Source: Phycisphaerales bacterium (lineage in GTDB: Bacteria > Planctomycetota > Phycisphaerae > Phycisphaerales > UBA5793). From it: 64,000 nucleotides of DNA. The stretch lies in contig JADZAS010000009.1 in assembly GCA_020852515.1 (NCBI GenBank), forward strand, positions 50,853-114,852. The letters are read 5' to 3'. Under the pieces are notes generated by a model. That model searched no databases and had not been told where the DNA came from. It worked only from the letters and a program-made list of their open reading frames with translations. A program made the translations under genes and the position numbers. Position 1 is the first letter of the stretch, and the number at the start of each line of letters is the position of its first letter. This document shows, in pieces, positions 35,028 through 44,668 of this stretch.

Positions 35028-35810
35028 ATGAGTGACGACTTCCTTCAAACGATAGTTCAGTACGGAGCAAGCGCGTTCGTCGCTCTCCTCGTCTTGGTGG
35101 TCCTCGTCGTCATCGCGTCTACCACAGATCTGGGAAGAGCAATGCTCCCAGACGCGGTGACAAGTGCGCTGGCCAAGCTCCTGCCAGATTCGTGGATCAA
35201 GGATGTCAAGGTGAAGGGTCCCGGACTGTTCGAACTGAAGGTGCGGGGAGCGGCCCATCTGAAGACTGTGTACGTCCGACATGCACAACACAGAACCATC
35301 GCCTGGACCTTTGATCCAGAAGCACGATGTCCTCAGGCGGGCACCTTCTCGATTGTCGATTTCTATCCCGACATTCGAGTAGCTGCACGGTCACCCATCG
35401 ACCGTGCAACAGTTCGGACGCGAATCTCGACCGCTCTGAGTGAAGTACTTTCGACCAAGGGCTTCCAACCAGTCAAGCAGAGCGATGCGGACATCCTGAT
35501 CCGCATCGTCGTGTGTGTCGACCATGGCATTCCGATTGACGATCTGCAAAGTTCGTTTGGCGACCGAGACATCGGAGAATGGAAGGCAGCGCTTCGTACG
35601 GCCTTGCAGCACGATGGAGTTCGGAATCCCACGAAGCTGGCCCAGGGCACAATCCTCCTGAGCCTCTTCGACGCGGCCTCCCACACAGTCTTATGGCGTG
35701 CAGCGGCGCTCGGGAGATTTGTCGTCGATGTCAGCGAACACGAGCGCGATCGGCGAGTTCGACTGGCGGTGTCGGAGATGTTGGATTCGTTTCCGCCGAA
35801 GGCTTTGTAG
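35028..35810 (+). CDS. DUF4136-like membrane-anchored protein
   Basis: A 260-residue protein from the ATG at 35028, 23 bases after the antiporter stop. One membrane helix near the start (GASAFVALLVLVVLVVIAST), then RTFSIVDF-like GTFSIVDFYPDIRVA, RTRISTALSEVLSTKGFQP and VKQSDADILIRIVVCVD, which resembles DUF4136 (a domain of outer or periplasmic lipoproteins). Here a membrane helix replaces the usual lipobox. Probably co-transcribed with the antiporter; function unknown. Confidence 0.65.
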   Translation: MSDDFLQTIVQYGASAFVALLVLVVLVVIASTTDLGRAMLPDAVTSALAKLLPDSWIKDVKVKGPGLFELKVRGAAHLKTVYVRHAQHRTIAWTFDPEARCPQAGTFSIVDFYPDIRVAARSPIDRATVRTRISTALSEVLSTKGFQPVKQSDADILIRIVVCVDHGIPIDDLQSSFGDRDIGEWKAALRTALQHDGVRNPTKLAQGTILLSLFDAASHTVLWRAAALGRFVVDVSEHERDRRVRLAVSEMLDSFPPKAL

Positions 35811-35960
35811 GCCATTCAGTCGAAATCATAGTACCAGTTCTCAACTTGTTTCGTCTCGACATGTAGGACTCGTGAGCCACTGTCGGCGAGCCGAGCTGAC
35901 CACGCGGTCAGGACCTTCACCCACCCAGAACATTGATGCATACGACCCTCGCATGAACGC

Positions 35961-37352
35961 TCACGACTGACCCGTTGTCGACGTTGTAACTCCACCAGCG
36001 GAGTGGACCGACGCTTCGCGCGCATCACGGTCCGCGCGTACCTCGTCAGGAACGAAGTCGGGCGGGCGAGGCACCTGAATGTTGAGGCGTGAATCGCCGG
36101 TGATGAGGCGGGCGTCGCGCGTGTTCAGAAGCCAACCCCAGACCCAGCTAAGCAGGACGAGAACACGGTTGCGGAATCCGATCAGGAACAGGATGTGAAC
36201 GACGCCCCAGAGCAGCCATGCGAGGAATCCGCCAAGCTTCCATTGCCCGATGTGAGCGACAGCCTTCGCCTTGCCGATTATCGCTATCGAGCCTTTGTCC
36301 CGGTAGACAAACCCGGAGCGCTCGGCGGGCATTGCTCGTCCTGTGACCTCGCGTGCGATCACCTGACCGGCGTAGCGGCCCATCTGAATGGCTGCCTGCG
36401 CCACTCCCGGCACGGGGTCATTCGTATCTGCTGACCTGGCCGCGGCCAAGTCGCCGACGACGAAGACTTCCGAGTGACCCGGAATGGTCAGGTCGGCGTT
36501 GACGACCACGCGGCCGGCACGGTCGAGCGCTACGCCCAGGGATCGGCCCACCGAGCTGGCCCTCACGCCCGCAGCCCAGAACACGTTGCGCACCGGGATG
36601 AACTCGTCGCCGACGGATACGCCGTGCGTTGTGATGTTCGTGACGATGGAGTTCAGGCGCACCTCCACGCCCATGCGTTCCAGGTCGCGCTGAGCGCGCC
36701 TGCTCAACTCCGGCGGGAACGGAGGCAGCACACGGTCGGCTCCCTCGAAAAGGATCACACGCGTGGTCCGTGTATCGATGTGCTTGTAATCCCTGGGAAT
36801 CGTCTTCCCGGCAATCTCCTTGATGGCGCCAGCGAGTTCGACCCCGGTTGGTCCGGCGCCGACGATCCCGAAGGTGAGGGCCGCGCGGCGTGCTTCCGGG
36901 TTGCCTTCGTATTCGGCAGATTCGAACGCCAGCAGGATGCGCCGCCTCAACTCCGTCGCGTCCTCGAGGGTCTTCAAGCCCGGCGCGATTGTGGCCCACT
37001 CATCGTGCCCGAAGTAAGCGTGCGTCGCCCCGGCCGCCAGAATGAGATAGTCATATCTCACGCTCCCGCCTGCGAGCATGAGTCGACGACCAACGACATC
37101 GACTGCAGTGATCTCCCCGATCGCAACCTGACAGTTGCTCTGGCCGCGCAGAATCGTACGGATGGGCGAGCTGATGTCGGCGGGCGAGAGCGAGGCTGTG
37201 GCCACCTGATACAGCAGTGGCTGAAAGACGTGGTGGTTCCGGCGGTCAATTAATCGGACATCGACTGGGGCGCCGGCCAACGCCTTGGCGGCCGCGAGGC
37301 CGGCGAAGCCGCCGCCGACGATGAACACTTTGGGTGCTTCTGTAGGCTTCAC
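35961..37352 (-). CDS. ndh: Type II NADH dehydrogenase (NDH-2)
   Basis: A 463-residue flavoprotein. FAD-binding GGGFAGLAAAKAL at residues 13-25, quinone-side HHVFQPLLYQVATASLSP, second nucleotide site GIVGAGPTGVELAGAI, and VFVVGDLAA. A C-terminal amphipathic/hydrophobic part (GGFLAWLLWGVVHILFLIGF) anchors it to the membrane. It transfers electrons from NADH to quinone without pumping protons. The C-terminal tail of about 45 residues beyond the helix is longer than usual. Confidence 0.9.
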   Translation of the reverse strand: MKPTEAPKVFIVGGGFAGLAAAKALAGAPVDVRLIDRRNHHVFQPLLYQVATASLSPADISSPIRTILRGQSNCQVAIGEITAVDVVGRRLMLAGGSVRYDYLILAAGATHAYFGHDEWATIAPGLKTLEDATELRRRILLAFESAEYEGNPEARRAALTFGIVGAGPTGVELAGAIKEIAGKTIPRDYKHIDTRTTRVILFEGADRVLPPFPPELSRRAQRDLERMGVEVRLNSIVTNITTHGVSVGDEFIPVRNVFWAAGVRASSVGRSLGVALDRAGRVVVNADLTIPGHSEVFVVGDLAAARSADTNDPVPGVAQAAIQMGRYAGQVIAREVTGRAMPAERSGFVYRDKGSIAIIGKAKAVAHIGQWKLGGFLAWLLWGVVHILFLIGFRNRVLVLLSWVWGWLLNTRDARLITGDSRLNIQVPRPPDFVPDEVRADRDAREASVHSAGGVTTSTTGQS

Positions 37353-37396
37353 GCTTTGGAATCACCTACGCCCGAGTACGTGGATCGACACTACGA

Positions 37397-37585
37397 TTAC
37401 TTGTGCAGGGCGCCTCCCTCGTTCTCCCACTGTGCGAGCGCCTTCTCCGATGTGCTCTGATTGGGCGCCGTCAGGCGGCGCTGGATCGTCTCGTTTCCCG
37501 ACCACCGCGCTCGCGTGACACCAGATTCATGCTCTGGCTGTTTGAGAACAGGTTGTACGCCGTCTGAGTCATCGATTGCCATCAC
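37397..37585 (-). CDS. Small protein ending in a WENEGG motif
   Basis: A 62-residue frame starting GTG-ATG, with no clear ribosome binding site, ending KALAQWENEGGALHK. The same W-E-(N/S)-E-G-G-(A/S) motif occurs in the frames at 44669-45277 and 50582-51112, which argues it is real. Function unknown. Confidence 0.45.
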   Translation of the reverse strand: MMAIDDSDGVQPVLKQPEHESGVTRARWSGNETIQRRLTAPNQSTSEKALAQWENEGGALHK

Positions 37586-37759
37586 GACATGATTGTATCG
37601 TGCTGATCGCAGCCGCGATGGCCAAGCATGCTGACGCGAACAGTATCATCGGTTTCGTGTGAAGTGCTCATGACTTGGACCAACTGACGCAAGCGTGTGC
37701 GCCATGATGGGTCCGCTGCTACCATAGAAGGCGCCGTTCCGAGGGCGGCTGAGCGCATC

Positions 37760-38398
37760 TCAACTGCTTCCCGCACGTGCCGTGAACTCAGGCAACTTCA
37801 ATCTCCAGCGAATCGATGCCAGTCGAAGGGTCAACGTCACGACGATTGCCATGGATTGAACGCCCCATGCCTCCATTCGAGGGGCGAGCACCACGTACGT
37901 GATCGCTCCGCACAAGGCGGCCGTAGCATACAGATAGACGCCCGATCGCAGCACTAGCGGAACCTCGCCGGTGAGGACATCGCGGATCATCCCTCCGGCA
38001 ACGCCGGTCATTACGCCAAGCAGCACGGCGACGATACTCGTCTCGGTGTACAGAACCGCTCGTTCCGTCCCAACCATCGTGAAGAGAGCGAGCCCGAACG
38101 CATCCGCGACGAGCAACAATGCGCGCGGCGTATCCCAGCAGCGCGCTGCAAGGAACGTGACGCCGGCAGCGAAAATGGCGCTCAACACGAACGTCGCGTC
38201 TGCAACCCAGAAGGGTTGCACCCCGAGGATGAGATCTCGCAGCGTTCCGCCACCCAGTGCGGTCACAAGTGCAAGAACGACCACGCCGAACAAATCAACG
38301 CGCTTGTTTGTTCCGGCGAGGACTCCTGTAACTGCGCACACCGCTACAGCGAAGTGTTCAGAGACATACCGCAAAGAAGCGTCCACTTCAACCAGCAA
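37760..38398 (-). CDS. TRIC/UPF0126-family cation channel-like protein
   Basis: A 212-residue protein with seven predicted helices in two repeats, each with a Gly-rich RD motif: VTALGGGTLRDLILG and MTGVAGGMIRDVLTGEVP. This duplicated GGGxxRD is the TRIC-type (YicG, UPF0126) signature. Bacterial members are thought to be cation channels. Not obviously in an operon. Confidence 0.9.
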   Translation of the reverse strand: MLVEVDASLRYVSEHFAVAVCAVTGVLAGTNKRVDLFGVVVLALVTALGGGTLRDLILGVQPFWVADATFVLSAIFAAGVTFLAARCWDTPRALLLVADAFGLALFTMVGTERAVLYTETSIVAVLLGVMTGVAGGMIRDVLTGEVPLVLRSGVYLYATAALCGAITYVVLAPRMEAWGVQSMAIVVTLTLRLASIRWRLKLPEFTARAGSS

Positions 38399-38532
38399 GA
38401 GTCACCCCCGACGCAGAGTGCAGCAGCATCCCGTCGCGACTCCAAGTGAACGGTCATTCCGTCGGCCGCACCCCTGCCGCGACGGACGTTGCCGTCGATT
38501 TACTGTGCAATGGCGTAGATTTGACATGCGCG

Positions 38533-39024
38533 CTAACCCGACTCTCGCAGTAGATCGTTCACTGCAAGTCGCTTGTTGTGCATGACTATTGCCCCAGTTG
38601 GGTCGCGGGGCCACTCGGAGCGCGGGCGATCCCAGTAGAGTTCCACGCCATTGTGATCGGGGTCGTGAAGGTACAGCGCTTCACTCACGCCGTGATCACT
38701 GGCCCCGTCCAGAGGGATCCCAGCGCTCATGAGACGCCGTAGGGCATCGGCGAGCGCAGTCCGCGTTGGATAGCGAATCGCAAAGTGGTAGAGTCCGGTC
38801 GTGCCAGGCGCCGGCGGCGAGCCTGCTGCGCTCTGCCAGGTATTGAGGCCAATGTGGTGGTGGTAGTCACCTGCTGACAGAAAGACCGCTTGCTCGCCAT
38901 AGCGTTGGGTGATCTGAAAGCCCAGCACATCGCAGTAAAAGGACAGGGACCGATTCAGGTCGGCGACCTTTAGATGCACATGGCCAATGCGCGTTGCGGG
39001 ATCGATGGGATTGTCGGGAGCCAT
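38533..39024 (-). CDS. VOC-family (glyoxalase/dioxygenase-like) protein
   Basis: A 163-residue protein. RIGHVHLKVADLNRSLSFYC then the second module TGLYHFAIRYPTRTALADAL and DPDHNGVELYWDRP. Metal ligands are at His of GHVHL, His of LYHFA and Glu of VELYW, as in CatE-like extradiol dioxygenases and glyoxalases. Substrate unknown. Directly after the OsmC pseudogene. Confidence 0.9.
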   Translation of the reverse strand: MAPDNPIDPATRIGHVHLKVADLNRSLSFYCDVLGFQITQRYGEQAVFLSAGDYHHHIGLNTWQSAAGSPPAPGTTGLYHFAIRYPTRTALADALRRLMSAGIPLDGASDHGVSEALYLHDPDHNGVELYWDRPRSEWPRDPTGAIVMHNKRLAVNDLLRESG

Positions 39025-39130
39025 AATCAGTAGTGGGTCGACCTTTCGCCGAAATGACCATCAGGCGGCGCCTGAACGAAATGTCCGAGCCAAGACGGCG
39101 AGTGCACGCGGCGCGGCTTCAGCGGCGTCG

Positions 39131-39578
39131 TCAGTACTCACGCATCGGGATCGCACCGCTGCGATTCTTCAGCTGTCCCATCAGTGTCTGATGAACAGGA
39201 CACTTGTCGCCGTTCTCCAGCAGCCTCATGCGCTGCTCCTCGGACAGGTCTCCGGTAGCTTCGACATCCTTTCTATGAGATTCACTCGAGCCGTTGCGTA
39301 CTCACAATCTGCGCAGTCCTGAGCGTACATCTTGCGGTGTCCGAGAAGAATTGAGACGCTTGCAAGGGGCCGCCCCTTCCGCCGTGCGTACAGATGACAA
39401 TCATCGACGTGCACGCGCCGAGCGACACGAGGAGCAGTTCAATCGGGTCAGGCCCCTTGTCGGCCCCGCCAACCTCGACCGGCTCATCGGCTCGCGAGCT
39501 GTGTTCGCCGGATCAACCGAGTCGCTCGTAGCCGTCGCCCACCGTAGTGACGAGCACTTCAGTCGGTTGATTGGACAT
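39131..39578 (-). pseudogene. OsmC-family gene broken by one stop and two frameshifts
   Basis: From an ATG at 39578: SNQPTEVLVTTVGDGYERLG, then TGA, then in the same frame DEPVEVGGADKGPDPIELLL and VSLGACTSM (the OsmC core with its Cys). Just after, a one-base shift leads into LYARRKGRPLASVSILLGHR and YAQDCADCEYATARVNLIER, and a second shift into VEATGDLSEEQRMRLLENGD, KCPVHQTL (second Cys). The parts cover a whole OsmC-like peroxidase, so this is a pseudogene of full length. Confidence 0.7.
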
Positions 39579-39851
39579 GAAGATGCTCCCATTGAACTTT
39601 GCATCGTGATGTGCTCAACGAGTCCGACGATTGTAGTCTACTCCGACACACGTACGCACCTGCGTCGAGTGAGCGCCGTCGTTATCACCGTTGTCGCCGC
39701 CGGCTCTCATGGGCGGCCGATCCGTGCGGTGAGGCTGAAATCGAGGTTGACTGAACGACGTCAGAGGCTCAGCCAATCTGGTCGCACGCACCATCACTCG
39801 TACAACTCTGTGCCATCGGCAGTTATGGGATCGAAGTTGTTGGAAGCACAC

Positions 39852-40025
39852 TCAGGGCGCCCCGAACAGCGCGATGCACACAACCGCGATGATCACACAA
39901 ATGATGGTGAGTGCGGACAAGGTCAGACAGCCGCGCATCGACTGATACTCAGTGCCGTCGGCATCGTGTGCGGAATGCGTGGAATCCTCGAGCGTAGACT
40001 GATGTCCGGTTCGCGAGCGAGACAC
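39852..40025 (-). CDS. Small C-tail-anchored membrane protein
   Basis: A 57-residue frame starting with GTG at 40025, preceded by AAGGAGGCCTAAC, an almost ideal ribosome binding site. The N-terminal 29 residues are polar; the C-terminal 27 form one membrane helix (LTLSALTIICVIIAVVCIAL). Function unknown. Confidence 0.5.
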   Translation of the reverse strand: MSRSRTGHQSTLEDSTHSAHDADGTEYQSMRGCLTLSALTIICVIIAVVCIALFGAP

Positions 40026-40697
40026 GTTAGGCCTCCTTGTAGACCCTTTGGGTGTGTCACAGTGGTCGACGTCGTACAATCGCCGCGCACGTTGACCACC
40101 TGCGTGGTTTCAGAGCTGAAAGCGCGCCGCCAAACGGAGCGGAGATCTCCGTTCCACAGGCGGCCAAGCGCGCAAAATGAAGGGTGAAAATCAGCCGTGC
40201 ATCAGTGGCGGAGCGCGGGGTGCGTGAAGTCGACCACGAGTTGAAAGGCGCTGCCGATGCGGCGTAGCCCCTCGCTGATTCGATCCACACTGCAGTTCGA
40301 GGAAACTAAATGACCCCACCAGCGCGTGCCTGGGTTGGGGGCCGCGTTCCTGGGGGTGCGGGTCATTGTCGCCTCGGCGCTCCTCGTGGAGCATCGGCGG
40401 GCCCGACGGGAAGGGCAACAGGACCGTGCACTCGGGGGCGTAGGGCTGCGACGCAGTCGAACCCGCCGGGCCAGGCTGTCGCGCAGCCAGAACCGGTTGG
40501 GCCGCCGCTGCAACGATGATCCACATCGCGAAGAGGAGCCGGGGCAACTGTCCGATCGAATGCACCGAGTCTTCATGACGAGATGGTGCGCCCATCGTGT
40601 GCCATTGTAGACGGGGCAGTCGTAACGGGGATGCGGCAGAGATCTTGCATACGGCTTCGGGCGGCTGGTCCACCCGTCTGCGCGACACGTCTTGATA
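40026..40697. other. Stretch with overlapping doubtful frames
   Basis: Two minus-strand frames overlap here (40191-40595 and 40202-40738). The first has a hydrophobic LLFAMWIIVAAAAQPVLA that could be a signal peptide; the second ends with the more protein-like VDRISEGLRRIGSAFQLVVD. They could be halves of one frameshifted gene. Nothing else is recognised. Confidence 0.3.
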
Positions 40698-41489
40698 TCA
40701 CAAAGGGCGACCGGGACCTGATGATTGGAGGCCGGCAAGCCGCAGCGACCTCAGGTCAGGTCGATGTCGGAGGTCGGGGATCTCCGTCATCCACTGAATG
40801 TTGAGGATCCCACCCGTGAATCGGCACCCCGTCTGCTGCAGGGCGAGTTCGGCCAGACAGAGGCTCCAGCCCTCGAACCAATGACTCAGTCTTGTCCTCT
40901 GCTCTTCCGAGCCTTGGCAGACAACGATCAGGTCGATGTCGCTGCCCGGACCGGCGTTCCCGTCCTCAGTACTTCCGCTCAGGTAAACGCCCAAGACTCC
41001 GAAGCGCGCCGGGACCAAAGCAGCCGCCATCGCCTTGGCATACATGTCTCGCCAACGCCAGTGAACGCCGGCTGTTGTGGGTCGCTCGCCCAGCAACTCC
41101 GTATGCTTCCACTCGAGGTACTCCCCAATTCGGAGAGCGATGTTGCGGAGCAGTTCCTTTTCTTCTTCGAGAAACGTCGTACTCTCGTCCGCTACGGGTG
41201 ATGCATCCGATACTTCGACGCGACCGACGACGGTGCCATTGAGACGAATGGGTTCGGACATCGATTGGCCAGATGACGAATAGCCGGGTCCGACGAAGCT
41301 ACGCCCCAGGTACTCGATTCTCGCTCCAGTTGAATCGGGGCGCTGCCATCCTTCCGGAATCGCCTCCAGCACCGCCAGGAAGGTATGCGATGGCGGTTGG
41401 CCTCGTCGAGAGACGACTTCATGAACGCGGTACAAGCAACGAAGTTCCTTTGCTCGTTCCCGAAGCGTACGCAACTCTTTGTTCGGCAT
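40698..41489 (-). CDS. Sensor-domain nucleotidyltransferase, paralogue 2
   Basis: A 263-residue protein, closely alike over its full length to the product of 18121-18909. Sensor half: [45 protein letters not shown]. Nucleotidyltransferase half: [20 protein letters not shown] with both metal Asp. It lies head to head with the sigma-54 activator gene (41759), which carries a related sensor domain, so the two may share a signal. Confidence 0.75.
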   Translation of the reverse strand: MPNKELRTLRERAKELRCLYRVHEVVSRRGQPPSHTFLAVLEAIPEGWQRPDSTGARIEYLGRSFVGPGYSSSGQSMSEPIRLNGTVVGRVEVSDASPVADESTTFLEEEKELLRNIALRIGEYLEWKHTELLGERPTTAGVHWRWRDMYAKAMAAALVPARFGVLGVYLSGSTEDGNAGPGSDIDLIVVCQGSEEQRTRLSHWFEGWSLCLAELALQQTGCRFTGGILNIQWMTEIPDLRHRPDLRSLRLAGLQSSGPGRPL

Positions 41490-41758
41490 CGGAAACCCTC
41501 CGAGAATTGCTCCTCTGTACGCGACTCATTCCAGGGCGACTGTCCGCATGTCGGCCGCAACGCCGCACACGCAACCCGCAGCGGCCCCTTTCGCAGCCGT
41601 TTGGACATTCGCACGCTCTGACCGGGGTCCGATCATCTCGATATGATAGAGAGGGTACCACCTGCCGAGACAACCATGATCGTCGCGACACTCCTCGGAA
41701 CGAGTCTGATCTTTCACACAGAGTGGGGGTGCCTGTTGTCAGATGCGAGCCCGGTGCG

Positions 41759-43213
41759 ATGACAGACACACCGTACGAAGAACCACACCACACCGAAAAG
41801 TTAGCGCATGCGCTCGAGGAGCGCGTCAAGGAACTTCATTGCCTCTATGAGGTCTCTGCAATCCTGGCGGATGAGCGTCGGTCCGTTGACGAGAAGCTTC
41901 AGTCGCTTGTGGAGAGCCTTCCTGCGGGCATGCAATTCCCTTCCATCGCCGCCGCGCGGTTGCGCTTGGACAACCGCAATTTCGAGAGCAGTCCAACGCC
42001 AAAGGTCGTCCATCAGCAATCGTCCGACATTCGGGTCTTCGACGAAGTCGTCGGCCAAGTTGAAGTGGTCTACAAGAAGACCATCCCTGACGGATCAACG
42101 CCCGCATTCTTGCGCGAGGAAGCACTGCTGATCCATGAGGTCGCGCGGCGGCTGGCGGACTTTCTCACGTCGGAATGGCGGCGGGAACGCGCGCACCATC
42201 TGGAAAAGAGACGTCACTCTCAGGCATCGGGTGCAGCGAAGCCCGCGAAATTGGACGGGCCCCAGGGTCTCGTCGGCCAGTCGACGTCGATGCGAGCGGT
42301 GTACCGAGCGATCGAGAAGGCCAGTACCACAAGTGCGACGGTTCTGATCCACGGCGAAAGCGGAACTGGCAAAGAACTCGTGGCGCGCGCCATCCACTAT
42401 GGAAGCAAGCGGTCGGGCGCGCCGTTCGTCCCGGTCAATTGCGCGGCCATCCCGGAGAGCCTTGTCGAAAGCGAGCTCTTCGGATACGTCAAAGGCGCGT
42501 TCACCGGGGCGGACACCACCCGCGCCGGCTTCTTTCAGACGGCCGAAGGAGGGACGATCTTCCTGGACGAGGTGAGCGAGATGAACACGGCCGTGCAGGC
42601 GAAGCTATTGAGAGTGCTGCAGAATCAAGAAGTGCGAATGGTGGGATCAGATCACACTCGGGCCACGGATGTCCGCATTCTCGCGGCGACCAACCAGAAC
42701 CTGGCTGATCTGGTGGAGGCCGGACGATTCCGTGCCGACCTCTTTTTCCGCCTGCACGTGCTCACAATAGACCTGCCGCCGCTTCGTGAACGACGCGGTG
42801 ACGTCAAACTGCTCATCAATCACTTCGTGGATCGCTGGGCCCGCCAGACACATGGAGAGCGCCTCGCCTTCTCGGATCGAGCCCTCAGCGCGCTTGAGAG
42901 CTATGACTGGCCAGGAAACGTTCGAGAGCTGGACAACCTCATACAGCGACTCAGCGTCATGTCCGATGACCGGTACGTCGACATCGATGATCTCCCAGGT
43001 CCGATGCACTTTGAGCCGACTCACACGCCGAACACCAGCCTTCGCACTCTTCACGAGGTCGAGCTCGATCATGTGCAGAGGGTTCTGGACGCTGTCGACG
43101 GGAATCGGAGTCGGGCCGCAGACATTCTCGGGATCGATCGCAAGACGCTTCGCAAGAAACTAGACGCGATTGAACGGCCGGGGGACGTGTCGCGTTCAGC
43201 GAAGCCTCAGTGA
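41759..43213 (+). CDS. Sigma-54-dependent activator with GAF-like sensor
   Basis: A 484-residue protein from the ATG at 41759. Residues 1-145 are a sensor domain (LEERVKELHCLYEVSAIL, LPAGMQFPS, GQVEVVYK, FLREEALLIHEVARRLADFL) of the same type as in the two nucleotidyltransferases. AAA+ domain: Walker A GESGTGKE at 199-206, GAFTGA at 246-251 (sigma-54 contact), Walker B GTIFLDE at 265-271. Fis-type helix-turn-helix at the end (DGNRSRAADILGIDRKTLRK). A sigma-54 promoter and palindrome lie directly downstream, the likely target. Confidence 0.95.
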   Translation: MTDTPYEEPHHTEKLAHALEERVKELHCLYEVSAILADERRSVDEKLQSLVESLPAGMQFPSIAAARLRLDNRNFESSPTPKVVHQQSSDIRVFDEVVGQVEVVYKKTIPDGSTPAFLREEALLIHEVARRLADFLTSEWRRERAHHLEKRRHSQASGAAKPAKLDGPQGLVGQSTSMRAVYRAIEKASTTSATVLIHGESGTGKELVARAIHYGSKRSGAPFVPVNCAAIPESLVESELFGYVKGAFTGADTTRAGFFQTAEGGTIFLDEVSEMNTAVQAKLLRVLQNQEVRMVGSDHTRATDVRILAATNQNLADLVEAGRFRADLFFRLHVLTIDLPPLRERRGDVKLLINHFVDRWARQTHGERLAFSDRALSALESYDWPGNVRELDNLIQRLSVMSDDRYVDIDDLPGPMHFEPTHTPNTSLRTLHEVELDHVQRVLDAVDGNRSRAADILGIDRKTLRKKLDAIERPGDVSRSAKPQ

Positions 43214-43302
43214 TACAAAATGTCAACCCGGGTGAGAGCGCGACGATGCGCCCGTGCGCGATTCAGACTCGCGCCGGCATCGCAATGTTTGTGCAGTCGG
43301 AT

Positions 43303-43323
43303 TGTGAGGAGAATCTCCTCACA
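43303..43323. promoter_or_regulatory. Perfect 10-bp palindrome, candidate enhancer site
   Basis: TGTGAGGAGA (43303-43312), one base, TCTCCTCACA (43314-43323). About 70 bases upstream of the sigma-54 -24 element, where an activator binding site is expected. A second, shorter inverted repeat (GGGGA/TCCCC, 43324-43338) is next to it. Confidence 0.65.
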
Positions 43324-43392
43324 GGGGAGATATTCCCCGCCGCTTCAATCGTCAAATCTTGGTTTTCGAGGCCGTGAGCGTCGTTCCTGAGG

Positions 43393-43407
43393 TGGCACGA
43401 TCTTTGC
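43393..43407 (+). promoter_or_regulatory. Sigma-54 (-24/-12) promoter
   Basis: TGGCACG (43393-43399), four bases, TTGC (43404-43407), followed by T: an exact match to the sigma-54 consensus with correct spacing. It points to the plus-strand genes from 43701 on, and the activator gene ends 180 bases before it. Confidence 0.8.
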
Positions 43408-43700
43408 TTCCTCAATGGCAAGGCTGAGAGCAACTTGGCCCACAGCCGTTCGGAGCAGACGCCATGCGCTTGATTCGCTTCAGACAGTTCAACGCTGCAT
43501 CTCCCTCTTCCTCCGACGTTGAGGTTGCGCGGACTGGACATCGTTCGAGTGGGCGCTTTCAACGGGCGCGGCCCGAAGGGGCCCTGCGTGAACTGCGATG
43601 TTCGCTCTTCCTGCTCGTTTCCAGTGCCTGAAGACGGTATCTGGAACGGTGAGGAGTACAAGTAGCTCGTCCGTCAACTACGGACCGGAAAGGAGTTCGC

Positions 43701-43898
43701 ATGTCAGTCATCTACACCACCTTCGCGTACGCCGTGTTCGTAGCCTGGGCGCTTGCTTCCGTAATCGCCGTCGGAATGTGGGTCTGGCTCTCGATCACTC
43801 AAGACGCCGATCGTGATGGCTTCGGTGCGACGAGAGGCCTGACTCGTGGCGCCCGCCGCGCGCCCTGGCGCAGTGGTGGGCGGAAGGTGACTTCTTAG
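43701..43898 (+). CDS. Small single-helix membrane protein
   Basis: A 65-residue protein behind GGAAAGGAGTTCGC. One membrane helix (YAVFVAWALASVIAVGMWVW) and a basic C-terminal tail (RGARRAPWRSGGRK). First gene after the sigma-54 promoter, with a leader of nearly 300 bases. Function unknown. Confidence 0.6.
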   Translation: MSVIYTTFAYAVFVAWALASVIAVGMWVWLSITQDADRDGFGATRGLTRGARRAPWRSGGRKVTS

Positions 43899-43972
43899 CC
43901 CTGTTTCACTCTTGATCCGACCATGGCGCCCGCAGTTGACTGCCAATCCGATCACAAACGAAGGAGCACAAC

Positions 43973-44206
43973 ATGAGCACAAAGCCGACTACATCACGCG
44001 ATCGAAAAAAGCACCGTCTCGCCCCAGCAGAGATTACGCATGAACACATTCGCCATCGGGCATACCAGATATTTGAGGCCCGCAACGGTGCGCCGGGCAG
44101 TCCAACACTCGATTGGCTTCAGGCAGAACAGGAACTGCGTGACGCCCAGACGAGTCGCGCTGCGAAACGATCAGAGCCATCACTGGGAGGCCGCAAGGCT
44201 CGCTAG
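43973..44206 (+). CDS. DUF2934-domain small protein
   Basis: A 77-residue protein with GAAGGAGCACAAC before the ATG. ITHEHIRHRAYQIFEARNGA, PTLDWLQAEQEL is the DUF2934 motif. Role unknown; the family is frequent in stress-type small proteins. Second gene of the sigma-54-driven set. Confidence 0.85.
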   Translation: MSTKPTTSRDRKKHRLAPAEITHEHIRHRAYQIFEARNGAPGSPTLDWLQAEQELRDAQTSRAAKRSEPSLGGRKAR

Positions 44207-44296
44207 AGACCCCACGTTCAGCCCTCTGTCTCTTCTCCGGGCCGAGGCGTTCTCGGCCCCTGATCAGCTACACACTTCATGCAGGGAGTTAGCCAA

Positions 44297-44533
44297 ATGA
44301 AAACCGCAGTGTTCTATCACGCAGGCTGTGCAGTGTGCGCCGATGCCGAGCGCCAGATCGCCAATTCGCTCGATCCCGCAAAGTTCGATGTCGAGGTGGT
44401 CAATCTCGGGCGCGAAAGCAACCGGATCGCCGACGCTGAACGCGTCGGAGTCAAGTCAGTACCGGCACTTGTGATCGACGACCACCCGTTCCACATCAAC
44501 TTCGGCGCTGCACTCCAGGACCTCAAGGCCTGA
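44297..44533 (+). CDS. Thioredoxin/glutaredoxin-like small protein
   Basis: A 78-residue protein from the ATG at 44297 (CAGGGAGTTAGCC upstream). MKTAVFYHAGCAVCADAERQ gives a CxxC active site in a glutaredoxin-like position, and GVKSVPALVIDD holds the cis-Pro. A small thiol-disulfide protein, perhaps acting on other products of this cluster. Confidence 0.8.
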   Translation: MKTAVFYHAGCAVCADAERQIANSLDPAKFDVEVVNLGRESNRIADAERVGVKSVPALVIDDHPFHINFGAALQDLKA

Positions 44534-44668
44534 GCGCCGGAAAGCCCGATGACGTGTGCCGGCCGTAGACGTGCTCGCTCAGGTAGCCGTCAACGGCCGG
44601 CACGGGACCGCATCTACGCCGCTCGTTGTCTCAGCCCAGGCCAACTCATCGCAACAGGATTGTCCCCA

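Noticed and set aside
33529..35070. 513-residue minus-strand frame opposite the antiporter
   Set aside because: Polar antisense of membrane helices, with no family signature.
43263..43661. Minus-strand frame across the sigma-54 promoter
   Set aside because: No ribosome binding site and no protein-like pattern; the region is better explained as promoter and leader.
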